Source: Mesorhabditis belari
Taxonomy: Eukaryota; Nematoda; Chromadorea; Rhabditida; Rhabditidae
Assembly: GCA_958450365.1 (NCBI GenBank)
Contig: CAUEEP010000922.1
Coordinates: 1,364,001 to 1,428,000 of the forward strand
Reading direction: 5' to 3'
Length of the DNA: 64,000 nt
This document shows positions 48,157 through 59,371 of this stretch, piece after piece (position 1 is the stretch's first letter; each line of letters starts with the position of its first letter). The translations under genes and the position numbers were made by a program. The notes beneath the pieces were generated by a model, which was not told the origin of the DNA, did not search any database, and saw nothing but the letters and a program-made list of their open reading frames with translations.

Positions 48157-48736
48157 GGGAGTGGGATAAATGCGATTTTTTGCGCACTTTTTTCGCTTTT
48201 TAGAAAAGCGCTAAAAAGCTAATATTAACCAATTTCTATTCCAAAGAGTTGTTTTTTTTCCTGGGTAATTTTAGGGCATAGAAAACTAAACTTGATTACT
48301 GTTGACAAACACTAATGTTGACATATCAGAGCTATCATACCTAAGCGATATCAGAGCCATATCAGACATATCAGAGCTATCATACCTATCATACCTATCA
48401 TACCTATCATACCTATCATACCTAAGCCCTAAGCAAACGAACAGAGTTATCCATCGGGAAAAATCGACAATTTTCTGCAATTTGACCTATCCGTTTTTTA
48501 TCTTTCCAATTGTTTTCACAAGCTTTAATATGTTAAAATTTAAATTCTATGCTCTAAAATTACCCAGAAAAAGCAACTTTTAAAAGAAAAATTGGTTAAT
48601 ATTAGCTTTTTAGAGGTTTTTTAAAATGTGAAAAAAAGTGCGCTAATGGGACGGAAAAAAAACGCCAAAAAGTGCCAAAAAAACGTGGGCAAATGTCTGG
48701 GTGCGCAAAGAAAAAGGTCGCATTTATCCCACTCCC
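48157..48736. mobile_element. hAT-type foldback element, copy 2
   Basis: The same ends (GGGAGTGGGA...TCCCACTCCC), flanked by AACGCTAG and AACGTTAG (8 bases, one mismatch). The left arm has acquired a TATCATACC short repeat at 48318-48428. Confidence 0.8.
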
Positions 48737-48812
48737 AACGTTAGATATGAGCTTAAATAAGTATTAAGATTAGTTGTTAAGCTCTCAATGCTGTCATTTT
48801 TTAGAGATGTTG

Positions 48813-49607
48813 CATTGGTGATAGTCTTAACCCCTTTCATTTACCATTTTCCATTTACCATTTACCATTTACCATTTACTCACCGGATAATTTATGGCAT
48901 CCGCGTAGAGACGATTTGAACGATGGCTGAATTTGCAAAGAAATTTGCAAAAAACGACGCGAATTTAACCGGGAATTCGATGGGAATTCCAGGGAAAATG
49001 AATGAAACGATGAAAAATGAATTTCCGCACAAAATATGCAAAACCTCCCGGAACGCCTCTTTTAGTCTCTCGAAAATCGGGGTGATCAAAAAAGTATTGA
49101 TCGAGGGAATAGAGATTGACCAAATTAGGCTGTCTTCTAAAAGATGTAAAGTACACTGTGAGAAGGACACTGTAACAAAGAAAGTTGGAGATCACTTACA
49201 CTTGCTGACTACACTGCTGACTACACTACTGACTACACTGCTGACTACACTACTGACTACACTACTGACTACACTACTGACTACACTACTGACTACACTG
49301 CTGACTACACTTGCTGATTACACTGCTGACTTACACTTGTTGATCGAGCTTTTCATAGTAGTTTATCTGATTCGAATAGATTCAAACTATACTTTTGAGT
49401 TGATATCTTGAAAATCTAAGAACAGTGGTGAGACTGTCATTTTGTTATTGATGTCATTGATCATTGATATCATTGATCATTGATATCATTGATCATTGAC
49501 TATTTGAATGTACGATTCTTAACATTGGTGATAGTCTTAACCCCTTTCATTTACCATTTACCATTTACTTACCGGATAATTTATGGTATCAGCGTAGAGA
49601 CGATTTG
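48813..49607. repeat. 85-105-bp direct repeats flanking a 600-bp segment
   Basis: Left copy 48813-48918 and right copy 49523-49607 share GGTGATAGTCTTAACCCCTT, ACCGGATAATTTATGG and CGTAGAGACGATTTG. The left copy has extra CATTTAC units. The segment between opens with a 162-codon frame whose second half is the minisatellite below; the first 90 codons resemble nothing I know. Confidence 0.7.
49200..49335. repeat. 12-bp GACTACACTGCT minisatellite
   Basis: About ten units with CTA/CTG variants. Confidence 0.9.
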
Positions 49608-49924
49608 TCGACATTGATAAAATACTGCCGAGCGAGGCGAGTCGAATTGATTGACAATATTTGGAAATCCTTCGATTTGCAGATTTGAATCCGGCATTTT
49701 AAAAATTGGTCTAAAAAATTTAAAAGTTATTCAGCTAGATAGCTAGATAAGCTAAAAGATATTCAGCTATCTAAACAATTTCCTGAGTCTCAAAAATGAT
49801 AGCGCTCACTTCAGATATTGAAATTCATTTGTAAACTTTCAACGAGACGAATTTTAAAGTTTAAAGTCATCAAAGATTAAAGTTGTTCTCCAAAGAGCCT
49901 AGTTTAAAGTTGTTCTCCAAACAT

Positions 49925-50462
49925 CTTGGAGTTTGTTCCTATCTTGGTTCTTCCTGGTTCGAAGTCTTCGACTTACTTGTGCTGGTTGCACTCTAGCCTC
50001 TAGCACTCCTTTCTCTGACCGTCTCTGCCACTCTTTTGCTCCACCTTGTTGTTGGTCTTCCGATGGGCCTCTTCTGGTCTCGTGGTTGCCACTCTGTGAT
50101 CCATATTGTCCATGCGAGGACTGTCGTCTGTTCTGTCGTCCATTCTTCTGGCTACGTGGCCAGCCGAGTCTTTTTCTCTCGATCACTTCCACTGGATCTC
50201 TGAGTTCCGAGAGCCGACGCATATCCACACTTCTTAGGTCTTGGTCGAGCTGCGTCTTCCTATTGTGCCCGAGGAGGTTCCTTTCAAGGACTCAATTCGT
50301 CGTTCTCAGGGCTCGTTCGGTGGTCTGTGTCGTGGCCCAGGTCTCTGCCCCGTAGCAGAGTGCCGGGAGGACAGTGCTGTCGAAGAGGTGTGCCCGAGTC
50401 CTCTGGTGATTCTTGAGTATCTTTGTGACTTCTTTGATTCTTCCTAGTGTTTTCTTTGAGAC
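49925..50462 (-). mobile_element. 5'-truncated non-LTR retrotransposon (RTE-like) with a 65-bp target duplication
   Basis: Minus-strand reading gives remnants of a reverse-transcriptase C-terminus: CYGAETWATTQTTERALR, then SVDMRRLSELRDPVEVIERK and RLGWPRSQKNGRQNRRQ, with frame breaks. The segment is bracketed by identical 65-base direct repeats at 49860-49924 and 50463-50527, as a target-site duplication would be. Only the last approximately 540 bases of the element are present, typical of abortive target-primed reverse transcription. Confidence 0.75.
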
Positions 50463-50939
50463 TTTAAAGTCATCAAAGATTAAAGTTGTTCTCCAAAGAG
50501 CCTAGTTTAAAGTTGTTCTCCAAACATGTGATCTTGTTAACAAATCTTTCCCCATTCTTCTTTTTCTCAATCAGTTTGCCGATGGGCGAATCTCGTGATT
50601 TCTCTCAATCTTTCCCTGTTTTCATTTCCCAATTTGGCAAAAAGAAAAAAAGAAATACTCTCACAATGATCATTTTGAGAGGAAAAGTGATAGAATTAAT
50701 GATATCAGAGATTTCTTTAGTGGTGAAACATTTTCATCGTGATTGGGTTTGTTTATTTGTGACTTCTCATCGATATTTTCGTTTACTCGTTTAGTTGGCT
50801 TTGATTTGAGCTTTGATTTTGTTTTAAAAGTCCATTAAACACTTACTCGTTTGGTTTTTTCATCAAAATTACTTCAAATTTTGTATTTCTCAAGTCAAAA
50901 GCAATTCCCAATGAATTGGAAAGATAATTTGAAGTGTTG

Positions 50940-51146
50940 AAACGACTTCAAAGCACTTTAAAACACTTCAAAGCACTTTAAAACACTTCAAAGCACTTCA
51001 AGCCACTTCAAAGCACTTTAAAGCACTTCAAAGCACTTCAAAGCGCTTCAAAGCGCTTCAAGCCACTTCAAGCCACTTCAAAGCGCTTCAAGCCACTTCA
51101 AAGCGCTTCAAAGCACTTCAAAGCGCTTCAAGCCACTTCAAACCAC
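50940..51146. repeat. 10-bp AAAGCACTTC minisatellite
   Basis: About 20 units with GCG, GCC and TTTA variants. Confidence 0.9.
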
Positions 51147-51673
51147 AAGCATAAACTCTAGTGTCAGTATTGTTTTCTTTTTCTCTCAATCAAACTAGTT
51201 ACTTTCTTTTTTTACTGAGTTTTCCTTTTCTTTTTCTTTTCAAGAATGGCCGGTTACCACAAAATGATGTCGACCTTGATGTAAAAGAGAAAAGAGAAAA
51301 GAGAATCTCTTCAAAATCTCTTCAAAATTTTCTCTTTTTAAATGCTCACTTCATTTTCTCAGTAATTCTCAATTCTTTTTCCACAAATTTCACAATCACT
51401 CTCACTCAAAGAAGAAATTTTTCTAAATTTTCTTCTTTCTAGCTCAACAATGGGGTTTCCATTTCTTTTTTAGGAAATTTTAGGAAATTTAGGAGATTTT
51501 TTCCTCAATCTCTTTGTCTCTTAGTTTTTAAAAGTCATTTTTCTATTTGAATTTCAATTATCGCTCAATTATCGATAAAATTAGCTTTCTAAAAGGTATC
51601 TAAAACTACCGTAATCTTTCGTAATCATAATCTTTCGTAGTCGTAATCTTTCGTAACCTTTCGTAATCGTATA

Positions 51674-51853
51674 GAGCTTTCAGTTAAGCCAGTTAACTTT
51701 CAGTTAAGCCAGACTTTCAGTTAAGCCAGTTACCTTTCAGTTAAGCCAGTTACCTTTCAGTTAAGCCAGTTAACTTTCAGTTAAGCCAGTTAACTTTCAG
51801 TTAAGCCAGACTTTCAGTTAAGCCAGTTAACTTTCAGTTAAGCCAGTCAATCA
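51674..51853. repeat. 20-bp TTTCAGTTAAGCCAGTTAAC repeat
   Basis: About nine units, two of them shortened to 15 bases. Confidence 0.88.
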
Positions 51854-52111
51854 AATTCGATAAAAGATCACAAGACTCAGTAAATGATACAAAAATTGAG
51901 CTGATCCAAGAGAAACTGACAGGATTACAGTAGCTAGATACGGCTGGATTACGGTAGAATTACGGTATAGAAACTGACAGGATTACGGTAGTAAATACCT
52001 TTTAGAAATTTTACCTTAGCGTCTTTTAGTCTACAGAACTTACCCTACAGTCGACAAAGCATAAGAAATTCCTTTCCTAGGCCTACTGTAACTATTGTTT
52101 ACAAAATTATC

Positions 52112-52391
52112 TACCGTAATACCTCTAATAGTAGCGCCACCCTCCTCCCCGTATCGTCGCGCAGTCGCAAAAAATTTTTTACTAAATCATTTTTTTCTAA
52201 ACGCCCATAATTTCTAAAAGTACATCTTTAGTATCAAAAAATAGCCCTGAATTTCAGCTTTCATTTGATACTTAAGCGCATACTGTAGCATAAACGGATG
52301 GCGAGAAAAATGCGTTTAAAGTTAGAGTACGCGAGGCTCCACCGTCATTATGGGGGGGGGGGGGGGCGCTACTATTAGGAGTATTACGGTA
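52112..52391. mobile_element. family A inverted-repeat element, diverged copy with a 16-G run
   Basis: Ends TACCGTAATACCTCTAATAG and CTACTATTAGGAGTATTACG are recognisably family A but changed. The interior keeps GTCGCAAAA and CATTATGGGG. A run of about 16 G lies next to the right end. Confidence 0.75.
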
Positions 52392-52869
52392 TCGTGATTT
52401 CTTTGTAACTCATTTTTCTTTGCTTTTGATTCATTTTCACTAATTTTCTCTTTATTTGATGAGTCAAAAGCTCAAAAACCAAGAAAAAAGAGTGTTTCTT
52501 TTGCTCTTTTCTCATCAAGGGTCAGTCTTTCACTGAAAACATTGAAGGTTATTGCTCTCTAGAGCTTTTCAATGAATAAAACATTGATTAAAAGGTAGTA
52601 TTAGTTTCATTTTAGGATTAGTATTAGTTTCATTTTACTAGATTTTACAATTTCTATCTTCATTTTGTTATAATCTTGTTCTAATTTTGAAGTTTTTCTG
52701 TAAATGGTCAGTAAACAACTGCTTCGAGAGGCGTTTCTATGGTTTTTCCCTACAATTTTCCTATTTCTTTTTGTTTTTTTGCTTGAAATGCTTGAATTTC
52801 AATAATATTTCAATAATAACTTGACATTTTAAACTTTTCCTTTAAAATTCAGGATTTTTCTACTGAAAA

Positions 52870-55800
52870 ATGCCTGAAGAGCCGAGCACCGCGGCCGACA
52901 TTGAGGTGGCACAGGTAATTGACAATTGACAGATTGACAATCTATTGACAATGGCAAAAATCTATTAACAAGCTTTTAAAAACGCTTTTAAAATTATTCA
53001 CTAATATTTTGGATAAAATTTTTACTAGTTACTGGTATTTCTTGCAAAAAAAAAACTCGATTATCTATCATTTTTAGGTCCGTGAAGCCGTGAAAGATTT
53101 GATTCACCCAAAGTATGACACATATTTCAACATTCTTCGGTGGATTCAAGTTTGTCATTAATATTGTCATAATATTGGGTTGGTGGAAAAGTCCTTTCCG
53201 ATTTTTTGGGAGAGTACCTTAAATTTGTCGAATTTTGACGTTTTATAGCTCATCCTAAAGCTGAATTCAAGACGGATCGATTGGTAAAAACCGTTTTTTC
53301 AGGAATGTCGTGTCAAGTTGAATCGGAGGAGCACCAGCGGCACCTGTTTTTGTATGCATTCAACCGAAAACTCAATGCCGCACAGGCTCATCGAGAGATT
53401 ACTGACGTTTATGGACCCGATTTCGTGACCGAACGAACTATCCGGAATTGGTTTCAACGATTTCGTGAAAAATTCCTGAAAAAAGCCTTCTAACAACATC
53501 AAAAAAATGATAAAACAAAAAAAACGAGAAAAACGAAGGAAAATCGCGAAAAGCGGCGGAAAGGCTATTGATCTGAGGGTCGCTGGTTCGACTTCCACCG
53601 GTGACAATATTTTTCAAAACTTTTTTGCTAAGATTGTGAAAATGCGTGTCTAGGGGTTATTTTTGACGCTGATCACGAAACACATGTTTTTAGCCTAGGT
53701 TTCTGCACGGAAAACTAACGAAACGTGAAAACAGCCGTTTTTTGGCTCTCCCGCCCTTTACTAAAATAGCTGTAAAGGCTTTTAGAAAAGAGATATCTCA
53801 AAACGGTTTTTACCAATCGATCCGTCTTGAATTCAGCTTTAGGATGAGCTATAAAACGTCAAAATTCGACAAGTTTAAGGTACTCTCCCAAAAAATCGCA
53901 AAGGACTTTCCCATCAACCCAATATCAAAAAATTTCGCGAAACGTGCAATATTCCATGATTCAGGGTACCAATCACAATGTACCAAAAGCGATTCACATG
54001 TTGAGAAAGCATTTGAAATGGAGAAAAGAGAAGCGATTGGACACTGACTCGTCAACGCTGCAATCGTGCAAGGTTTGGCTTGGGGAAAAGAGCAAAATCT
54101 TCAGTTCAAGCTTGCCTCATTGAGGTTTCTACCTCAATGATTCATCTTGATTCAATGACTCAATGATTCATCTTGATTTTTGAAATTCCAGATCGCTTCC
54201 GATCACGCTCCATTGTGTATCATTAAGCCAACGAATCCCGACGCGGATCACATTTTAGTCGTTGATCAAGCCGGAAAAATCGGTACTAACCAATAAAGTT
54301 CTTATTAGTGTTAATTCAATAATTACTAGAGTTCATTGGTATAAAATTTTACCCCCCGGATATTGAAAGACCCCCCCCGGATACTCCACAAGTACCAGTT
54401 CATTTACTAAAGACATCAGCCTAAGCCTAAGCCTTAGACAAACTATCCTACTCAAAGCGCTATTCATTTTTGGGAAAGTTTCCATTTAATTAGCCTAATT
54501 TTGGGCACAGAAATTACAAGCCTAAATCAAAATGATAGCAAATTTAGCTGATTTGATGAAAACTGATTGATAAAGATGAAAATCTTCACCAAAAATGAGC
54601 AAAGATATGTGAAAGAAAGATTCCTTTAGTTGCCAGAAAATTTTCAGAAGTTAATTTATTTTTAAAAGAAGCAAACAAGCGAACATAAAGCTCTCTCAAG
54701 AAAAATTGCTCTCCGGAAGCTCTCTGAAACTAATTGAGTTAAAAATTTTGTTCAATAAGTCAAAAAATGAGTTTAAAAGTAAAAGTTCGATAGTAAAAAT
54801 AAGATAGGAAAATTTAAAAGTTGAGTATAAATTGTATAAATTGCGAAAAGGGGAGTGGGACAGATGCGACCTTTTTTTTGCGCACCCGGACATTTGCGCA
54901 CCTTGCCCATTAGCGCACCTTTTTTCGCGTTTTCAAAAAGCTAATATTAACCAATTTCTATTCCAAATGTTGTTTTTCTAAGTAAGAGAAAAACTTCTAG
55001 GTTTTTGAGGGTGTCGAATTCAAGTTTTGACATAACAGAGCGTGTGGAATCAATTTGAAAGACGCTAGATCAAAACAAAACGGCTAGATCAAATTACAGA
55101 AAATTGTCGATTTTTCTCTTTGTATAACTCCGTCCGTTTGTTTCCACAAGCTCTGATATGCCAAAATTTCGATTCTACGCCTTAAAATTACCTAGAAAAA
55201 CAACTTTTGGAATAGAAATTGGTTAATACTAGCTTTTTAGAGCTTTAGGTTAATATTAGCTTTTTAAAACGCGAAAAAAGGTGCGCTAATGGGCAAGGTG
55301 AAGAAAAAAAGGTGCGCAAATGTCCGTGTGCGCAAAAAAAAGGTCGCATTTGTCCCACTCCCGCGAAAAGCGTAATTCAATTTCGTTTCTAGATGTTGGC
55401 GGTGTGTTGAAAAGTGTCCAACCGACCGACTATATTCATCAAAAATATCGAAATATCGAGAAGATTTTATCGATTTTGATGGAGGTATGATTGTTGAGCG
55501 TACCATGAATCAATTTCCTAGATGGAAGCCCGATTGGGACGTCAGTGCTACGCGTATTACATCTTTGACCTCGATGGGTTGAGCTTCGATCCGACAATGG
55601 TTGGAACTGTGACAGGTTTGTCTTTTAGAAGTACAGGTGAATTTTGATACAAGGAATTGCAAGCGATTGGTCGAAGCGTTCGTTGTATCGGAAAGAATAC
55701 GTATATCCTATAGAATATCGAAATTCGTTGTATAGAAATAAATCACCATTGGCTTTTTGACTTCGCGATAGTTTTTATAACGAATTTACTTTGAAAAGAA

Positions 55801-58800
55801 GTTAGGAACAAGAAGTTGGACGCTTCTTGGACGCTTATTGGACACTTCTTGAAGCCTTCTTGAAGTCTCCGTGACGGCCAACCGCCTCCAACCTTCAATT
55901 TATCCAGCCAACCGCCACTCGCTAATTCCTTCCAAGCTTGCCAACTCCATCGCTTTCTCTCGCTTCTCTCGAAGCACATTTCTGTCAACACATTCGTTTT
56001 GGCTTCGTTTTGGCTTCGGATTTGCTTCAAAGAAATAAGCACAAATTCTTCAATTGCTTCGTATTTACTCGTCTTCAATCGTGCGCTTTTTGTAGCTCCT
56101 TCTTCGCTTCTAAAATGACCGACCTATTCCTTTGTTGATATTCTTCATCGCGTCAATTCGAAATCCTTCGCCAATTCAGTCGTTCCTTTCGAAGTTGATT
56201 GATCAAGTATTCGCTTCTTCAAAGCCAAATTGATCGATTGATCGTCTCGCTCCATCACCTAAAATATAAAAATGTTCTCAAAAATTCAAGAATAAAAAAG
56301 AAAACTTTACATTAAGCACACTTAAGATAAAAAAAAGATTGCGTAAAGCAGTAAGGAAGCTGATTGTAAGCAAGCAAGCAAGCTAATTGTAAGCAAGGAA
56401 GCAAGCTAATTGTAAGCAAGCAAGCAAGCTAGTTGTAAACAAGCAAGCTAATTGTAAGCAAGCAAGAAGCAAACTAGCTGTAAGCAAGCAAGCTAATTGT
56501 AAGTAAGCAAGCTAATTGTAAGCAAGCAAGCTAATTGTAAACAAGCTTGAAGCAAGAAGTAAGCAAGCTCATTTTTAAAACATTTCAAATTCAGTAGAAA
56601 AAAAATGAGATATTCAGTCAAAAGCAGAAATCGCAGAAATGTTTTGCCCTAATCTTAGTAAATAATTCGTTGTAAGGAAATGAAATAGGCGTTAACGTAT
56701 TCAAAAAGTGTTCTTTTGATCGAAGTATTCGTTGTATCGAAGTTTTTTATATCGAACATTGTTTCTTAACATTTTATTAAGCGTTTAGGGACCAAATTTA
56801 GGGTTCTTTAGATCGAATTTCGACTTTATAGACTTTTTTAATGACTTGAATGCGATTAGTAGTTAAGAATGCGATTTAAGTACTTAAAATTTAAGTATTT
56901 AGTTGTTTAACTAACTATTGCTATTGTATTTAATAATTTTAAGCTTTCAAACTAATGCTGATTTGTGAGTTACCATACTTTTGTGCTTTAGGCCCTTTCC
57001 GAATCTCATGGGAACTCATGGCGATGCACTATCGAGAATGGATTGATAAGGTGAAATAGTTATTCGCTAATAGAAATCTCAATCAGTATCAAATTTTGAA
57101 TCTTTTAACTCAACTTTATCCTTCAATTTTCAAGTTCATTGTGATCAATGCTCCTGGTTTCATGAACATTCTCTGGTCAGCCATTTCACCTTTTATCCCA
57201 GAGGATGGTAGAGGGAAAATCGTTTTCCCAGGTAAAGAGATTCTGAGCTGAGCAAAAACAAAAACTTTCCAGGGAAAAGTTGGCGTGATGACTTGCAAGA
57301 GCTACTCGGAAAGGAGTCTCTACCCGAAAAGTCAGTTTACTTTTCGATTCATTCAAGTTAAGATCTAATCTAATCTAATCTAATTCATTCAAGTAATGTT
57401 CTTGTTCACTTCATGTAGTAAAGAAGTGAAGGGTTTAGCAAGAAAAAGTCGATTTCCAGAGAAAGGATTGAACCCTCGACCTGGGCTTTTGCTTATCCGC
57501 CTTTTGCCTTTTGCTTTCCGAGCAATTGCTCTAACCAATTCATTACCATTACCTTAAGCTATCCATTACCTTAAGCTATCCATTACCTTAACTACCAAGA
57601 GAAAGAAGGAAAACCAAGGGGAAAGAAAGAAAGAATAGGTCAGAAAAGCAAGATAATTTCCAGAAGCCAGGTCCTAGCCTAGCAAGCCAGGAGAACTAAG
57701 ACAAAGATCCGACTTTTCCTGACTCTGTACAATACTCGATTTAGATACGGTGGTACTCTAAAAGACTCCGAGGTATTAACAGCGCCCGAACCAGTTCCAA
57801 AGGAAAAGTATTGGTCTCCAAAAGTCGGAGAGCCAAATCACACGAATTTGCATAAAATCAGCATACCAGCCTGTGAGTTTCTAACTAAAATCGAATTTTT
57901 TTATCAAATTGATTCAGCAAAAGAACGTCAATTGCTTTATCCAGTGAAAGCCGGTGAGAAATTGATCTTCTACACACAAAATGATTCCGAATTGATGTAC
58001 GGGATCGCTTTCACCACGAATAAGGTTTGAAATGAATAGGAATTAACTTGTAATGAATAGGAATAGGAATAGGAATGAATAGGAAAAAGTTTCACTTGTA
58101 AAAGGAATCTATAAGCATCTCTTATAGCATCTCTTATAAGCAATATTTCAGCATTTAAATATTATCTACTATTTTACAAATTCATAATTCAGGATTTGTT
58201 TCAGGATTTACCCGAAGAAGATTGGGATATCCTTGTCCCACCGTGTCCCCGTGCCGGCCTACCCGCCATTGATGCCGGTCATTTTGAGCCAATGGACAAT
58301 GGGTAAAGTTTTTCGAGATAGAATGGATTAATGAATAATGGTTTTTGGAAGATTCAAGGATTCTTGAAGATTCAAGGATTCTTGAAGATTCAAGGATTCT
58401 TGAAGATTCATGGATTCTAAATACTCTATTCTATATATTCTAAATAAATCAATGTTTTATTGTTGATTTTCTAGCTACTACCAGCTTCGAATCCAGAACC
58501 AAGCGGCTTGGCTCTTCCCGTCAACCTTCAAAATTTTAGCATTAAGTGAATCAGGAAAAGAGGTAAAGACTTCAATCACTCCAAAAAAAAGACTCCAATT
58601 ACAAGTTTTATATAAATTTTAAAATTAGATTTACATTAGATGTCATTCAATCAAATCAAATCAAATTCAATCAAATTCAACCAAATTCAACCAAATCAAA
58701 TCAAATTCAACCAAATTCAACCAAATTCAATCAAATTCAATCAAATCAAATCAAATTCAATCAAATCAAATCAAATTCAATAAAACTCAACCAAATTCAA

Positions 58801-59215
58801 TCAAATTCAATCAAATTCAACCAAATCAAATCAAATTCAATCAAATTCAATAAAACTCAACCAAATTCAATCAAATTCAACCAAATCAAATCAAATTCAA
58901 CCAAATTCAATCAAATTCAATAAAACTCAACCAAATTCAATCAAATTCAATAAAATTCAATCAAATTCAATCAAATTCAATAAAACTCAACCAAATTCAA
59001 TCAAATTCAATCAAATTCAATCAAATTCAACCAAATCAAAAAAAAAAAACCCAAATTCAATCAAATTCAATCAAATTCAATCAAATTCAATCAAATTCAA
59101 TAAAACTCAACCAAATTCAACCAAATTCAATCAAATTCAATCAAATTTCTAGATTTTCGCTGAAAATCAAGGAGCCGAGAAGTGGTTTAAAGCTGGGCAA
59201 AAGTTCAAGAAATAG
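52870..59215 (+). CDS. Sec14-like CRAL-TRIO and GOLD domain lipid-transfer protein, 13 exons, 414 aa
   Basis: Exons are 52870-52914, 53078-53149, 53965-54072, 54192-54282, 55393-55484, 55522-55615, 56992-57050, 57135-57231, 57273-57330, 57745-58024, 58205-58302, 58475-58562 and 59153-59215; all phases close. Residues 1-75 form the CRAL-TRIO N-terminal helix bundle (NILRWIQGTNHN, then a basic LRKHLKWRK helix). Residues about 85-250 are the lipid-binding fold, with YIFDLDGLSFD and FIVINAPGFMNILWSAISP, closing with LPEKYGGTL. Residues about 265-405 are a GOLD domain (YQLRIQNQAAW near its end). This is the arrangement of animal Sec14-like proteins that move hydrophobic lipids between membranes in the cytosol; ligand and symbol are not assigned. 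Exon 3 was recovered just after a mariner insertion. Introns carry a mariner element, a hAT-type foldback, a pogo relic, a tRNA-like piece and minisatellites, yet the frame is intact. Confidence 0.93.
53305..53493 (+). pseudogene. mariner transposase N-terminus (helix-turn-helix), truncated
   Basis: MSCQVESEEHQRHLFLYAFN, then KLNAAQAHREITDVYG and TERTIRNWFQRFREKF, matches the first helix-turn-helix region of mariner transposases. The frame stops after 62 residues; the catalytic domain is absent. Confidence 0.75.
53555..53606 (+). pseudogene. tRNA-like 3' half inside the mariner-like element
   Basis: GGCTATTGATCTGAGGGTCG followed by CTGGTTCGACTTCCACCGG has the B-box core GGTTCGA. No matching 5' half is seen. 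The same piece is in the partial copy at 22905-22960. Confidence 0.35.
54851..55372. mobile_element. hAT-type foldback element, copy 3, in CRAL-TRIO/GOLD intron 4
   Basis: GGGAGTGGGAC ends with long arms, flanked by GCGAAAAG at 54843-54850 and 55373-55380, a perfect 8-bp target duplication. It lies wholly inside an intron; exon 5 begins 20 bases after the duplication. Confidence 0.88.
55870..56255 (-). pseudogene. pogo/Tigger-like transposase N-terminus relic in CRAL-TRIO/GOLD intron 6
   Basis: On the minus strand MERDDQSINLALKKRILDQ and TTELAKDFELTR, two stops, then KTSKYEAIEEFVLISLKQIR and SGGWLDKLK follow the order of the CENP-B-like DNA-binding region (HTH, SKYPELEE helix, GWLxRFK). The stop codons make it a relic. 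Confidence 0.55.
56355..56565. repeat. AAGCTAATTGTAAGCAAGCA repeat in CRAL-TRIO/GOLD intron 6
   Basis: About ten imperfect units of 16-20 bases. Confidence 0.85.
57455..57548 (-). pseudogene. tRNA-like sequence in CRAL-TRIO/GOLD intron 9
   Basis: The minus strand has TTGGTTAGAGCAATTGCTCGG and, after an AAAAGGC-rich insert, GTCGAGGGTTCAATCCTTTC (B box). The region between the arms is enlarged by a short duplication, so it cannot fold as a normal tRNA. Confidence 0.45.
58636..59147. repeat. 10-bp AAATTCAATC minisatellite in CRAL-TRIO/GOLD intron 12
   Basis: About 51 units with CCA/TCA/TAA variants and an 11-A run at about 59040. The array reaches to within about five bases of the exon 13 acceptor. 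Confidence 0.93.
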
Positions 59216-59314
59216 AAATTGCTTTCTTTTTTTTTCATTTTTCATTTTGATATTCTAAATCCCGATGGTATGTACATATTGCTACAAAAGGTATTCTTAC
59301 AAATTTTGATTTTA

Positions 59315-59320
59315 AATAAA
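59315..59320 (+). terminator. poly(A) signal AATAAA for the CRAL-TRIO/GOLD gene
   Basis: AATAAA 100 bases after the stop codon, in an otherwise featureless A/T-rich 3' UTR. Confidence 0.6.
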
Positions 59321-59371
59321 TAGTTTACACGAGAAAAGTTACCGTAACCGTATGTAGCCTCTCGCCAAAAG

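Larger units (their letters stand above)
50528..52869. other. spacer upstream of the CRAL-TRIO/GOLD gene
   Basis: It holds two minisatellites, short TACGGTAGAATTACGGTA repeats and the diverged family A element. No promoter motif can be named. Confidence 0.5.
53175..53922. mobile_element. mariner-like element with about 120-bp inverted repeats, in CRAL-TRIO/GOLD intron 2
   Basis: Ends TTGGGTTGGTGGAAAAGTCC and (complement) TTGGGTTGATGGGAAAGTCC, flanked by TA at 53173-53174 and 53923-53924. The inverted repeats extend about 120 bases. Inside are the start of a mariner transposase (53305-53493) and a tRNA-like 3' piece (53555-53606). Too short to be autonomous. Confidence 0.85.
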
